Position numbers and translations under genes: made by a program
Source: Vulcanococcus sp.
GTDB lineage: Bacteria; Cyanobacteriota; Cyanobacteriia; PCC-6307; Cyanobiaceae
Direction: 5' to 3'
Assembly: GCA_019264575.1 (NCBI GenBank)
Contig: JAHUZV010000027.1
Coordinates: forward strand, 62,001-126,000
Length of the DNA: 64,000 nt
Part shown: positions 1 through 8,242 of the stretch, piece after piece
How positions within the stretch are numbered: the first letter of the stretch is position 1
Layout of the letters: each line of letters opens with the position of its first letter
Notes under the pieces: generated by a model
Told to the model about the DNA's origin: nothing
The model's input: only the letters and a program-made list of their open reading frames with translations
Databases searched by the model: none

Positions 1-298
1 GATCGGCATTGTCGAAGCGGCTGGCAAACGCCACAGCGTCTTCCAGGTCGGCGCCACTCAGGTTGGCGCCCTGCAGGTTGGCGGTGTTGAACACGGCGCC
101 GCGGAGATCGGTCTCGCTGAGGTCAAAGCCTTCGAGGTTGGCCTTGAGGAATTCCTGCTGCTGCAGGTTGCGGCCGTGCATGTCGGGCTGAAGATCCTGC
201 AGGCTGCGCTGGCTGCGCAGTTCAGGCGCCGTGATCGCTTGAGCGCTCTGCCCCCAGAGCACGAGCGGCAACAGCAAAACCAGTGCTGCCCGCAACAT
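1..298 (-). CDS. Pentapeptide-repeat protein, 3' end outside window
   Basis: The visible part begins with a hydrophobic leader (ALVLLLPLVLWGQSAQA), a likely Sec signal peptide, so the product is probably exported to the periplasm or thylakoid lumen. From about residue 45 it runs into A(D/N)LXX-type repeats such as FLKANLEGFDLSETDLRGA, NTANLQGANLSGADLEDA. These form the right-handed quadrilateral beta helix of pentapeptide-repeat proteins, which are abundant in cyanobacteria and mostly of unknown function. The start is the ATG at 296-298, which places the leader at the N-terminus. The reading frame runs off the window edge, so total length is unknown. It is divergent from the upp-like gene. 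Confidence 0.85.
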   Translation of the reverse strand, partial: MLRAALVLLLPLVLWGQSAQAITAPELRSQRSLQDLQPDMHGRNLQQQEFLKANLEGFDLSETDLRGAVFNTANLQGANLSGADLEDAVAFASRFDNAD

Positions 299-395
299 GG
301 CCCGCAGGGCGCTGGCCAGGGAGCGAGGGAGCGGCAACACGGCAGCACTACGTTGGGCAGCCAAGTTATTGCAGGCAGCCGCCGCAGCGCGACCG

Positions 396-1067
396 ATGAG
401 CAAGACCCTGCGGGTGGTGGTTCCGCCCCATCCTCTGATCGGCCACTGGCTCACGCTGCTGCGCGATCGCGAGACGCCGCAGGCCTTGTTCAACACCGCC
501 ATGGCGGAACTCGGGCGCTGGCTCACCTATGAAGCAATGCGCGATTGGATCCCCTACCAACGCGTACAGGTGCAGACACCGCTGGCCACCACCGAAGGCA
601 CCGTGGTGGATGGCTCCATTCCGATGCTGGCGGTTCCGATGCTGCGCGGCGGACTCACGCTCTGGGAAGGAGCACGGCCTGTCGTGCCCAGCGCTGCGGT
701 GTCGCACGTGGGGGTGAGCTACGGCGATGGCTCGGCGCCGGCGGCCCTCTGGTGCAACACCCTGCCTGAATCGATCCCGGCTCGCGGTGGGGTGCTGGTG
801 TTTGCGCCGCAGGTGGCGCGAGGCGACAGTTTGCTGCGGGTGCTCGAGCAGCTGGAGCAACGCGGCGTAGGCGGCCAGCGGCTGCGGGTGATCACGGCAC
901 TCACGGCCAGCCCTGGCCTGAAGCAGCTCGGTGAGCGCTACGAAGACCTCACGATCTACACGGGCTGCATCGATGCCGAACTCGATGACGAAGGCCGCAT
1001 CCTGCCGGGGATCGGTGACGCCGAACAACGGCTCTATGGCCTCAGCCAGACGAACTTCGTAGGCTGA
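396..1067 (+). CDS. upp: Uracil phosphoribosyltransferase-like protein with altered PRPP loop
   Basis: The product is about 223 residues, the usual size for UPRT, which makes UMP from uracil and PRPP in pyrimidine salvage. The fold is recognisable from the N-terminus (VVVPPHPLIGHWLTLLRD), the segment ending LRGGL near residue 90, and the C-terminal uracil-binding stretch GIGDAEQRLYG near residues 205-215. The PRPP loop near residues 131-145 is unusual: the family has DPMLATGGS, here it reads APQVARGDS, losing the acidic residue and the T-G-G core. The ATG at 396 was chosen because MSKTLRVVVPPHPLI matches the family start; the in-frame extension back to 297 overlaps the divergent gene's start. 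Catalytic activity is therefore doubtful although family membership is clear. Confidence 0.8.
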   Translation: MSKTLRVVVPPHPLIGHWLTLLRDRETPQALFNTAMAELGRWLTYEAMRDWIPYQRVQVQTPLATTEGTVVDGSIPMLAVPMLRGGLTLWEGARPVVPSAAVSHVGVSYGDGSAPAALWCNTLPESIPARGGVLVFAPQVARGDSLLRVLEQLEQRGVGGQRLRVITALTASPGLKQLGERYEDLTIYTGCIDAELDDEGRILPGIGDAEQRLYGLSQTNFVG

Positions 1068-1093
1068 GCGCACAGCTTTCCAATCACGGCGCG

Positions 1094-1390
1094 ATGGCCA
1101 ACCGAGACAGCGGTTCCAGCTCCCTGGGCACCCTGCTGGCTGGCGCTCTAATCGGCGCCGCCGGCCTCGGCTGGTGGCTGCTCTCGGAAGCGGAGCGCCG
1201 CCGTAACGATCGACGCCAGACCCGCAGCCTCCGCCTCAACCGGCTCTCCTGGAATGAGGACGAGGCTCTCGACGCCCCGACCACCAGTCGGCCTTTGCGC
1301 GAAACCGAGCTGCAAGACAAGGTGCACGAGCTCAACCAGGCCATCGAAGACGTGCGCCGCCAGCTGGAGAGCATGAGCACCCAGAGCTGA
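1094..1390 (+). CDS. Small membrane protein with one TM segment and a coiled-coil tail
   Basis: This 98-residue protein has a glycine/alanine-rich transmembrane helix (SLGTLLAGALIGAAGLGWWLL, about residues 10-30). A basic, Arg-rich cytoplasmic stretch follows, and then a C-terminal amphipathic segment (ELQDKVHELNQAIEDVRRQLES) that looks like a short coiled coil. I do not recognise a named family. The size and single-span architecture resemble small conserved cyanobacterial membrane proteins. It sits between the upp-like gene and ilvD, 42 bp before the latter, so co-transcription is plausible. Confidence 0.65.
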   Translation: MANRDSGSSSLGTLLAGALIGAAGLGWWLLSEAERRRNDRRQTRSLRLNRLSWNEDEALDAPTTSRPLRETELQDKVHELNQAIEDVRRQLESMSTQS

Positions 1391-1432
1391 GCCCGCTCCT
1401 GGGTAGGTTGCTGGGACGACACTGCCGCGACC

Positions 1433-3121
1433 ATGCTTCGCTCCGCCGCGATCACCCAGGGCATTCAGCGCTCCCCCAACCGCGCCATGCTTCGGGCGGT
1501 TGGTTTCGGCGACGGCGACTTCAACAAGCCAATCATTGGTATCGCCAACGGCTACAGCACCATCACGCCCTGCAACCTGGGGCTGAACGATCTGGCGCGC
1601 CGGGCTGAAGAGGCCGCCCACCAATCGGGTGCCATGCCGCAGATGTTCGGCACCATCACGGTGAGCGACGGCATCTCCATGGGCACCGAGGGGATGAAGT
1701 ACTCCCTCGTGAGCCGCGAGGTGATTGCCGATTCGATCGAAACGGCCGTCAACGGCCAGAGCATGGATGCGCTGCTGGCCATCGGCGGCTGCGACAAGAA
1801 CATGCCCGGAGCCATGCTTGCCATGGCCCGGATGAATATCCCCTCGATCTTTGTGTACGGGGGCACGATCAAGCCGGGCAAGCTCGGCGCCTGCGACCTC
1901 ACCGTGGTGAGCGCCTTTGAGGCGGTGGGTCAGTACAGCGGCGGCCGGATCGATGAGCAGGAGCTCACGGCAATTGAGAAGAACGCCTGCCCGGGCGCAG
2001 GGAGCTGCGGCGGCATGTTCACCGCCAACACGATGAGCGCCGCGTTTGAGGTGTTGGGCCTGAGCCTGCCCTACAGCTCCACCATGGCGGCCGAGGATCC
2101 CGAAAAAGCCGATAGCGCTGCCCGCAGCGCCGAGGTGCTGGCCGATGCGATCAAGGCCAACATCCTTCCCCGCGACCTGATGACCCGCGAGGCGTTTGAA
2201 AACGCCATCAGCGTGATCATGGCCGTGGGCGGCTCCACCAACTCCGTGCTGCACCTGCTCGCCGTCGCCCGCACCGCCGGCGTGGAGCTCTCGATCGACG
2301 ACTTCGAGATGATCCGCCAGCGGGTGCCAGTGATCTGCGACCTCAAACCCAGCGGCCGCTACGTGACCGTGGATCTGCACCAGGCCGGTGGCATCCCCCA
2401 GGTAATGAAGCTCCTGCTCGATGCCGGGCTGCTGCATGGCGACTGCAAAACCATCGAAGGCAAAACCCTTAAGGAGGTTCTGGCCGACGTGCCCTCCGAG
2501 CCCCCCGCCGGGCAAGACGTGATTCGCCCCCTGAGCAACCCGCTCTACGCCAAGGGGCACCTGGCGATCCTCAAGGGCAACCTGGCGGAAGAAGGCGCGG
2601 TGGCCAAGATCAGCGGCGTGAAGAATCCGGTGATCACCGGCCCCGCCCGCGTGTTCGAAAGCGAGGAAACCTGCCTGGCCGCCATCCTCGATAAACAGAT
2701 CAACCCCGGTGACGTTGTGGTGGTGCGCAACGAAGGGCCCGTGGGTGGCCCCGGCATGCGCGAGATGCTCAGCCCCACCGCCGCGATCGTGGGCCAGGGC
2801 CTACTCGATTCGGTGGCCCTGATCACGGATGGCCGTTTCTCCGGTGGTTCGTTCGGTCTGGTGATCGGCCACATCGCCCCCGAGGCCGCCGTAGGCGGCA
2901 CGATCGGCCTGGTGCAGGAGGGCGACAGCATCACCGTGGATGCCAACCAGCTGCTGATCCAGCTCAACGTGGAGGAGGCCGAACTGGCCAAGCGTCGCGC
3001 CGCCTGGACCAAGCCCGAGCCGCGCTACCGCACCGGTGTGCTCGGCAAATATGCCCGCCTGGTGAGCTCGAGCAGCAAGGGCGCCGTAACCGATCAGGCT
3101 GAACTGACAGCCAATCGCTGA
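1433..3121 (+). CDS. ilvD: Dihydroxy-acid dehydratase
   Basis: IlvD dehydrates 2,3-dihydroxy-isovalerate and 2,3-dihydroxy-3-methylvalerate, the third shared step of valine and isoleucine synthesis. The 562-residue product is full length for the IlvD/Edd family. Fe-S cluster cysteines are visible in GGCDKNMPG (about residue 120) and CPGAGSCGG (about 186-194). Other family blocks are the N-terminal [19 protein letters not shown] and the C-terminal [14 protein letters not shown] and [13 protein letters not shown]. It ends 2 bp before the stop of a convergent gene, and no terminator hairpin separates them. Confidence 0.97.
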   Translation: MLRSAAITQGIQRSPNRAMLRAVGFGDGDFNKPIIGIANGYSTITPCNLGLNDLARRAEEAAHQSGAMPQMFGTITVSDGISMGTEGMKYSLVSREVIADSIETAVNGQSMDALLAIGGCDKNMPGAMLAMARMNIPSIFVYGGTIKPGKLGACDLTVVSAFEAVGQYSGGRIDEQELTAIEKNACPGAGSCGGMFTANTMSAAFEVLGLSLPYSSTMAAEDPEKADSAARSAEVLADAIKANILPRDLMTREAFENAISVIMAVGGSTNSVLHLLAVARTAGVELSIDDFEMIRQRVPVICDLKPSGRYVTVDLHQAGGIPQVMKLLLDAGLLHGDCKTIEGKTLKEVLADVPSEPPAGQDVIRPLSNPLYAKGHLAILKGNLAEEGAVAKISGVKNPVITGPARVFESEETCLAAILDKQINPGDVVVVRNEGPVGGPGMREMLSPTAAIVGQGLLDSVALITDGRFSGGSFGLVIGHIAPEAAVGGTIGLVQEGDSITVDANQLLIQLNVEEAELAKRRAAWTKPEPRYRTGVLGKYARLVSSSSKGAVTDQAELTANR

Positions 3122-3123
3122 AC

Positions 3124-3567
3124 TCAGCGCAAGCGAATCACCCGGCCTCGGCCCACCGCCGGGGCTGGGATCGAGCGTGCCCGCTGCGCTGCAGAAGCCA
3201 TGGGCAGTGCCGCGAAGTGCCCCAACTGCAAGAGCCGTTGCTGCAGCTGATTCCACTGCGGACTGCTGAGCTCAACCAACTCCTCCTCACTCACAAGCCA
3301 GTGGGCTGCTGCTGACTCATCGCACCAGCGGGCCAAATGGCGCATCGCGGAACCATGGGCACCACGGTTTCGGAACGCTTCCATCGACTGCATGTCCTGC
3401 GAGAGCGTCAGGGTCCAGTAGGCATGCTTCCGATCGCGCAGCAACTGAAGCCCCAGCAAGCCTTCAGCTTGCAGGGATTGCCAGATGGAGCGAAGCACCC
3501 ACAGGCCAAAACCTGGATAGGAGCGCCAAGACTGCAGACGCAGGCGCGTGAGAGAAACCAAGGGCAT
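3124..3567 (-). CDS. DUF3291-like small protein (possible alpha/beta-barrel monooxygenase fold)
   Basis: A 147-residue protein starting MPLVSLTRLRLQSWR. The spacing of YWTLTLSQDMQSMEAFRNRG and HLARWCDESAAAHW resembles DUF3291 and ABM-type dimeric alpha/beta-barrel proteins, in which a W-T-L strand precedes an 'xxAFRNSGxH' helix. The C-terminal 25 residues are basic and low in complexity. Its ATG overlaps the stop of the upstream gene by one base (TGATG), which implies translational coupling. The function is unknown; the family link is moderate and comes only from the motif pattern. Confidence 0.65.
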   Translation of the reverse strand: MPLVSLTRLRLQSWRSYPGFGLWVLRSIWQSLQAEGLLGLQLLRDRKHAYWTLTLSQDMQSMEAFRNRGAHGSAMRHLARWCDESAAAHWLVSEEELVELSSPQWNQLQQRLLQLGHFAALPMASAAQRARSIPAPAVGRGRVIRLR

Positions 3568-4019
3568 CAGCTGGCTCGCTCGTCGACATCCACCAGCAAG
3601 GCCCGGATCCGCCGGCAGAGCGCTTCAAGGGCAGCACCCTCGCTCGGCCTGTCACAGCGTTCACCGCTGGCGGCTTGCATCCACACCGCATGGCTGCCAT
3701 GCCAAAGCAATGGTGCCTGCTCATCGTTCACAACGCTGAGCATCAAATGGAGATCGGCGCCGCTGCGGTAGATCTCCAGCTCAAGATCACGCTCAGCGCA
3801 GCGCGCTCCATCGACGCCGCGTGCCTCGATCAGCACCACACAATCGCTGCAATCGCCAATGGTGGTGGGTGGCTCACCGCTGAAGCGCAGGGCGTGGCGA
3901 TAGGGCTTGAGGCAAAGATCGGCCGCCTTCGCCAACGCCACCAGAAAGGGATCAAGGCTTGCTTCAAGATCCTCGGCGCCAAACAGGCCCAGATCCATCG
4001 ACTCATTCGCGGGAGACAT
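3567..4019 (-). CDS. Conserved-looking protein of unknown function, 150 aa
   Basis: I do not recognise a family. The protein is soluble and acidic, with no signal or membrane segment. Visible features are a Cys pair (DCSDC, about residue 57-61) and a beta-rich middle (CVVLIEARG, LELEIYRSGADLHLMLSVV). The ATG at 4019 follows the CIA30-like gene by 13 bp, and the stop overlaps the next start by 1 bp, so it is part of the gnd-pgl-CIA30 transcription unit. The coupling suggests a shared function with the next gene, but this is inference. Confidence 0.6.
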   Translation of the reverse strand: MSPANESMDLGLFGAEDLEASLDPFLVALAKAADLCLKPYRHALRFSGEPPTTIGDCSDCVVLIEARGVDGARCAERDLELEIYRSGADLHLMLSVVNDEQAPLLWHGSHAVWMQAASGERCDRPSEGAALEALCRRIRALLVDVDERAS

Positions 4020-4032
4020 TGCGCTGAACTCC

Positions 4033-4584
4033 TTAGACCACCGCCTCGATCGAGCGGATCAGTAGGCGTAGATCACCGGGTCTGAAGCCAGGATTGCGGC
4101 CGCCCATGTCGCCGAATTTGGAGTGAAGGATTTGGAGACGAGTGATGCCCGCTGGATCGAAGCGCACCGGCAAACCCACGGGTGTGGCGCGAACACTGGG
4201 GGTGAGCCGATTGAAGGGGATCACCACCGTGGAGGTGCCACCCGGTCGGGTGGAAAACTCCGCCACCCAGCGCAGACCGCCGGGGATCAGCTCCGTCAGC
4301 CCGGCCACCCCATCGCGGCAAGCCACAGCGAACTTGTAGCGGCGTCCGTCGCCATCCAGCTCCAGCTGCAGGGCGCCATAGGCAGAGAGATCCAGCGGCG
4401 GATCAAACACTGGAGAGCGGCAGCTCACGAAACCGCCACCTTCCGGTTCCACAAAGGCCTCAAGCACCAGACCAGCACTGGTGGCCTGCACGCCGCCAGT
4501 GCTGCGCCCTCCCATGATCGTGTCATTGAGGGCTTGCCAGCCGGCGAAGCCATCGCCGCTGGCGATGGGCAGAGGAGCGAGCAT
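4033..4584 (-). CDS. CIA30-domain protein (complex I intermediate-associated protein 30 family)
   Basis: A 183-residue protein that is essentially one CIA30 domain. Diagnostic blocks are the N-terminal WQALNDTIMGGRSTGGV, the middle GFVSCRSPVFDPPLDLSAY, and the C-terminal ITRLQILHSKFGD. In mitochondria CIA30 (NDUFAF1) helps assemble complex I; cyanobacterial members have no assigned role but could act on the NDH-1 complex or bind carbohydrate through the galactose-binding-like fold. The ATG overlaps the stop of pgl by one base, so the two are probably translated together. Confidence 0.85.
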   Translation of the reverse strand: MLAPLPIASGDGFAGWQALNDTIMGGRSTGGVQATSAGLVLEAFVEPEGGGFVSCRSPVFDPPLDLSAYGALQLELDGDGRRYKFAVACRDGVAGLTELIPGGLRWVAEFSTRPGGTSTVVIPFNRLTPSVRATPVGLPVRFDPAGITRLQILHSKFGDMGGRNPGFRPGDLRLLIRSIEAVV

Positions 4585-5309
4585 CAGAGTCCTTGCGCTG
4601 CCTCAGTGTCCGCCAACACCAGCACGGGCGCTTGGGGTTGCACGAGCTTGGCGGGGGTGCGATCGGCCGGCTCAGCTGGATCCAGCAGACGCTGCAAGGC
4701 CTGACGCTTGGCTGCACCACTCACCAGGAAGATCACCTGCCGTGCCGCACTGAGCACCGGAGCAGTGAGGCTGATGCGCTCCAGACCCTTACCGGCGCCA
4801 ATGGTTACCAAGCGGGTGTGCTCTTGGATTGCCGGCGTTCCTGGGAAGAGCGAGGCCGTGTGGCCGTCATCACCCAAGCCCAGCAGCATCACATCGAAGC
4901 GGGGTGGATCCCCGGGGCAGAGATCGCGCACATAGGTCTCGAATGCATCCACCGAAGCATCAGGCGAATCGAGTTCGGTGGGCACCGGATGAAAACGGGC
5001 ATCAGCACCGGGCCCACCCGCGGCCAGCAACGTGTCCCACAGCATGCGGGCATTGCTCGCCGGATCCGTGGGCGGAACCCAGCGCTCATCGCCGAGCACC
5101 ACATCCACCCGGTTCCAGGGCAGATGCTCCTTGTTCAACACGCGATAAGCCGCTGCCGGCGTGGTGCCGCCGGAGAGGGCGATGTGGGCGCGATCGCGCT
5201 CATCGAGGGCGAGATCGATCAGCGCCGCCACCCGCTCGGCGCAGGCGCGCGCCAGCTGGGTGGCATCGCTGACCACCTCCAGTTTGTAGCTGGCGGACGA
5301 GGGGCTCAT
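4584..5309 (-). CDS. pgl: 6-phosphogluconolactonase
   Basis: Pgl hydrolyses 6-phosphogluconolactone, the second step of the oxidative pentose phosphate pathway. At 241 residues it is the usual size. Recognisable blocks are HIALSGGTTPAAAYR near residue 45, VDVVLGDERWVPP near residue 70, and MLLGLGDDGHTASLFPG near residue 140. The ATG at 5309 was chosen; a GTG at 5333 would overlap gnd. The gene follows gnd by 14 bp, pairing the lactonase with the next enzyme of the same pathway. Confidence 0.95.
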   Translation of the reverse strand: MSPSSASYKLEVVSDATQLARACAERVAALIDLALDERDRAHIALSGGTTPAAAYRVLNKEHLPWNRVDVVLGDERWVPPTDPASNARMLWDTLLAAGGPGADARFHPVPTELDSPDASVDAFETYVRDLCPGDPPRFDVMLLGLGDDGHTASLFPGTPAIQEHTRLVTIGAGKGLERISLTAPVLSAARQVIFLVSGAAKRQALQRLLDPAEPADRTPAKLVQPQAPVLVLADTEAAQGL

Positions 5310-5323
5310 CAAAGGGGACACGC

Positions 5324-6739
5324 TCACATCCACTCGGTGTGGAAGCTGCCGGGCTGGTCCACACGCTCATAGGTGTGGGAACCGAAGCAGTCGCGCATGG
5401 CCTGCACCAGGTTCTGGGGCAGACGGCCGGTGAAGTAGCTGTCGATGTAATCGAGTGAGCTGCTCAGGCAGGGCACGGGGATGCCGGCGGCGGCAGCACC
5501 GGCCACCACCTGGCGCAATCCGGCGATGCGGCGCTGAATCTGCTCGGTGAACCAGGGATCCACCATCAGGTTGGGCAGTTCGGCTTGGGCGGTGTAGGCG
5601 TTCTGGATGCGCTGCAGCAAGCGGGCGCGAATGATGCAACCGCCCTTCCAGATCTGGCCGATGGCCGACATGTCGAGGTTGTAGTTGTGCAGCTTGGAGG
5701 CTTCCTGCAGCAGCGCCATGCCTTGGGCATAGCTGGCGATGCAGGCGAGCACGCAGGCATCCATCAGCGGAGCCATCGCATCGGCCGGGCTGCCCAGCGT
5801 CATCGCCCGAGATGCCGGAGCGGCAAGGTGCGATTCAGCCGCCATGCGCTCGGCGCGCATCGAACTGAGCACCCGGGCGTTGAGGGCGGCATAGATGGTG
5901 GGCACAGGCACGCCCATCTGCAGCGCGCTCTCCACGGTCCAGAGGCCAGTGCCCTTCTGGCCGGCGGCATCCACGATCTTCTCAACCAGATCAGCGCCAT
6001 CGGCGGGATCCTTGGTGCGCAGGCAGATCTCGGTGATCTCCACCAGGAACGACGACAACTCCTCAGTGGCATTCCACTGCTTGAGCACGTCGGCCATGGC
6101 GTCGCCGTTCATGCCGGCGCCGCGCTTCATCAGGTCGTAGGCCTCGGCCAGGATCTGCTCAATCCCGTATTCGATGCCGTTGTGCACGGTCTTCACGAAG
6201 TGACCAGCACCACCAGGCCCGATGTAGGTGACACAGGGGCCATCGTCGACCTGGGCGGCCATCTTGCGCACCAGGCTTTCGATCGCGTCGTAGGCGGCCT
6301 TGGTGCCGCCGGGCATCATGCTCGGACCCTCCAGGGCACCTTTGGCACCACCAGAAACGCCCATGCCGATGTAGCCGAAGCTCTTGCTTTCCAGCTCGGC
6401 AACGCGGCGTTCGGTGTCGGTGTAGAGGGAGTTGCCGCCGTCGATCAGCAGATCACCTTCCTCCAGCAGCGGTGAGATCTGCTGGATCATGGCGTCGATC
6501 GGATCGCCCGCCTTGATCATCATCAAGATGCGGCGCGGTCGCTGCAGCTTGCCTACGAAATCCTCGAGGGAGGTGGCGCCGATGATCTGCTTACCGGCTC
6601 CGCGACCTTTGAGGAACTCCTCGGTCTTGGCGTAGGTGCGGTTGTAGACGACGCTGGAGAAACCATTGCGCTCAGCGTTGAGCACTAGATTTTCTCCCAT
6701 CACACCCAGGCCGATCAGGCCGAAATGGGCCTTGTCCAT
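5324..6739 (-). CDS. gnd: 6-phosphogluconate dehydrogenase, decarboxylating
   Basis: Gnd oxidises 6-phosphogluconate to ribulose 5-phosphate, CO2 and NADPH. The protein is 471 residues, typical for the long-chain family. The N-terminus (MDKAHFGLIGLGVMGENLVL) is the Rossmann NADP site, GAKGALEGPSMMPGG is the family signature, and GAGHFVKTVHNGIEYG near residue 185 carries the catalytic Lys. The start is the ATG at 6739; an upstream extension to 6814 has no family match. It lies between glgC and pgl on the same strand. Confidence 0.97.
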   Translation of the reverse strand: MDKAHFGLIGLGVMGENLVLNAERNGFSSVVYNRTYAKTEEFLKGRGAGKQIIGATSLEDFVGKLQRPRRILMMIKAGDPIDAMIQQISPLLEEGDLLIDGGNSLYTDTERRVAELESKSFGYIGMGVSGGAKGALEGPSMMPGGTKAAYDAIESLVRKMAAQVDDGPCVTYIGPGGAGHFVKTVHNGIEYGIEQILAEAYDLMKRGAGMNGDAMADVLKQWNATEELSSFLVEITEICLRTKDPADGADLVEKIVDAAGQKGTGLWTVESALQMGVPVPTIYAALNARVLSSMRAERMAAESHLAAPASRAMTLGSPADAMAPLMDACVLACIASYAQGMALLQEASKLHNYNLDMSAIGQIWKGGCIIRARLLQRIQNAYTAQAELPNLMVDPWFTEQIQRRIAGLRQVVAGAAAAGIPVPCLSSSLDYIDSYFTGRLPQNLVQAMRDCFGSHTYERVDQPGSFHTEWM

Positions 6740-6798
6740 CACGAGGTTGAGGTAGTTGTCACAAGTGTGGCGAGGCTGCACCGGTGGCGCAGCCCCAT

Positions 6799-6816
6799 CG
6801 TTGCCAACTGGCAACG
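6799..6816 (-). other. Hairpin just downstream of glgC
   Basis: Perfect 8-bp inverted repeat CGTTGCCA-AC-TGGCAACG, 11 bp downstream of the glgC stop on the transcribed strand. There is no T-tract, so it is a weak terminator at best. It may act as a 3' RNA-stability hairpin between glgC and gnd. Confidence 0.45.
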
Positions 6817-6826
6817 TCGGCGTGCG

Positions 6827-8122
6827 TCAGATCACCGTGCCGTCGGCGATGGTGCCGTTCTTGACGACCACCACGATGCCGTTGCGGATGTAGAAGCCCA
6901 GCTCCGGCCGATCGGCTTCTTCCACTCGATCCTTGTTCACGATCGTCACATCGCGGCCGATACGCACGTTCTTGTCGAGGATGGCGCGCTTCACAGTGGT
7001 ACCGCGCCCCACACCCAGCGGTGTGCCGCCGCGCTCGCGCAGCACAGCTCGCTCCTCGCTCGACTCGAAGAAGTCGTTACCCATCACCAGGGTGTCTTGC
7101 AGCACCACTTCGTCCTCCACGCGGGTTCGCACGCCGAGCACGCAGTGATGCACGCTGCAGGCCTTGAGCATCGAACCCTCGCCGATGATCGATTGGGTCA
7201 CCTGGGCGTCGAGCATCTTGCTCGGGGGCAGGTAGCGCGGGCGGGTGTAGATCGGAAACTGCTCGTCGTAGAAGGAGAAAGCCGGGTTGGGCTGATCGGT
7301 GAGCGCCAGGTTGGCTTCGTAGAAGGCGCCAATGGTCCCGATGTCCTCCCAGTAGTCGTCGAAGAGGAAGCTCTGCAGGTGATCGCCGCGCTTGAGCGCT
7401 TCGGGAATGAGCTCCTTGCCGAAATCGGTGGCCGTCGGGTTTTTGGCCAGTAGATCAAACAGGGTGTCGCGGCTGAACACATAGATGCCCATCGAGGCCA
7501 GGTAAGGCCGCTTGAGCGCTTCATCGGCAGAAAGCCCGAGCCGTGAGGTGTCCACCCACATCGCTTTGAGTTCCTCGCCCTTGGGCTTCTCGCGGAACTC
7601 CTTGATACGGCCGTGGTCGTTGGTGTGCATCAGGCCAAACCCCTCGGCCTGGGCGGCATCCACAGGCAGGGCGCCGATGCTCACGTCAGCACCGGTGGAG
7701 ATGTGGTGATCCACAAAGGTGCTGTAGTCCATCCGGTAGAGCTGGTCGCCGGACAGGATCAGGTAGTGGTCCACATCCCACTCCTGAAACAGCCACTGGT
7801 ATTTACGCACCGCATCGGCGGTGCCTTCAAACCAGCTGGGGCTTTCGGGGGTCTGCTGCGCCGCCAGCACCTCCACGAAACCTTGGCCGAAGCCGGACGA
7901 GAGGTTGTAGCTCTGAGTGAGGTGCCGGTTGAGCGACGCGCTATTGAATTGCGTCAACACGTACATCTTGTTGATGCCGGAGTTGATGCAATTACTGATC
8001 GGAATATCAATCAGGCGATATTTGCCTGCCAGAGGCACAGCGGGCTTGGCGCGCATTTTGGTGAGCGGATAAAGGCGCGTGCCGGCTCCGCCGCCGAGAA
8101 TGATCGCCAGAACGCGCTTCAT
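6827..8122 (-). CDS. glgC: Glucose-1-phosphate adenylyltransferase (ADP-glucose pyrophosphorylase)
   Basis: GlgC makes ADP-glucose from ATP and glucose 1-phosphate, the committed and allosterically regulated step of glycogen synthesis (3-PGA activates and phosphate inhibits in cyanobacteria). The 431-residue protein has the nucleotide-binding [20 protein letters not shown] at residues 10-29, [13 protein letters not shown] near 100, the substrate site block [13 protein letters not shown] near 123, and the left-handed beta-helix C-terminus ending [10 protein letters not shown]. It sits between hemA and gnd, so storage and oxidative sugar metabolism genes are adjacent. Confidence 0.97.
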   Translation of the reverse strand: MKRVLAIILGGGAGTRLYPLTKMRAKPAVPLAGKYRLIDIPISNCINSGINKMYVLTQFNSASLNRHLTQSYNLSSGFGQGFVEVLAAQQTPESPSWFEGTADAVRKYQWLFQEWDVDHYLILSGDQLYRMDYSTFVDHHISTGADVSIGALPVDAAQAEGFGLMHTNDHGRIKEFREKPKGEELKAMWVDTSRLGLSADEALKRPYLASMGIYVFSRDTLFDLLAKNPTATDFGKELIPEALKRGDHLQSFLFDDYWEDIGTIGAFYEANLALTDQPNPAFSFYDEQFPIYTRPRYLPPSKMLDAQVTQSIIGEGSMLKACSVHHCVLGVRTRVEDEVVLQDTLVMGNDFFESSEERAVLRERGGTPLGVGRGTTVKRAILDKNVRIGRDVTIVNKDRVEEADRPELGFYIRNGIVVVVKNGTIADGTVI

Positions 8123-8212
8123 GCCTGATCCCTAGTGCCTTGGGCGCCAAGACGGTAGGCGAACCAATGCCCACACCGAAACCCTTCTGAGCAGATTGGC
8201 TGCAAACGGAAA

Positions 8213-8236
8213 GGGCATGTCACATGGCCCATGCCC
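8213..8236 (-). terminator. Weak hairpin terminator after hemA
   Basis: Inverted repeat GGGCATG ... CATGCCC (7 bp, 10-nt loop) starting 6 bp after the hemA stop. On the minus-strand transcript it is followed by TTT only, so termination would be inefficient. Read-through into glgC is possible. Confidence 0.4.
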
Positions 8237-8242
8237 GGCCGC

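Noticed and set aside
297..395. In-frame N-terminal extension of the upp-like gene
   Set aside because: It overlaps the start of the divergent pentapeptide gene and adds Arg/Ala sequence absent from the family; the ATG at 396 matches the UPRT start.
1148..2560. Long open frame antisense to ilvD
   Set aside because: It is His/Gly/Ala-rich with no family features, a typical shadow of a high-GC gene; ilvD on the other strand is unmistakable.
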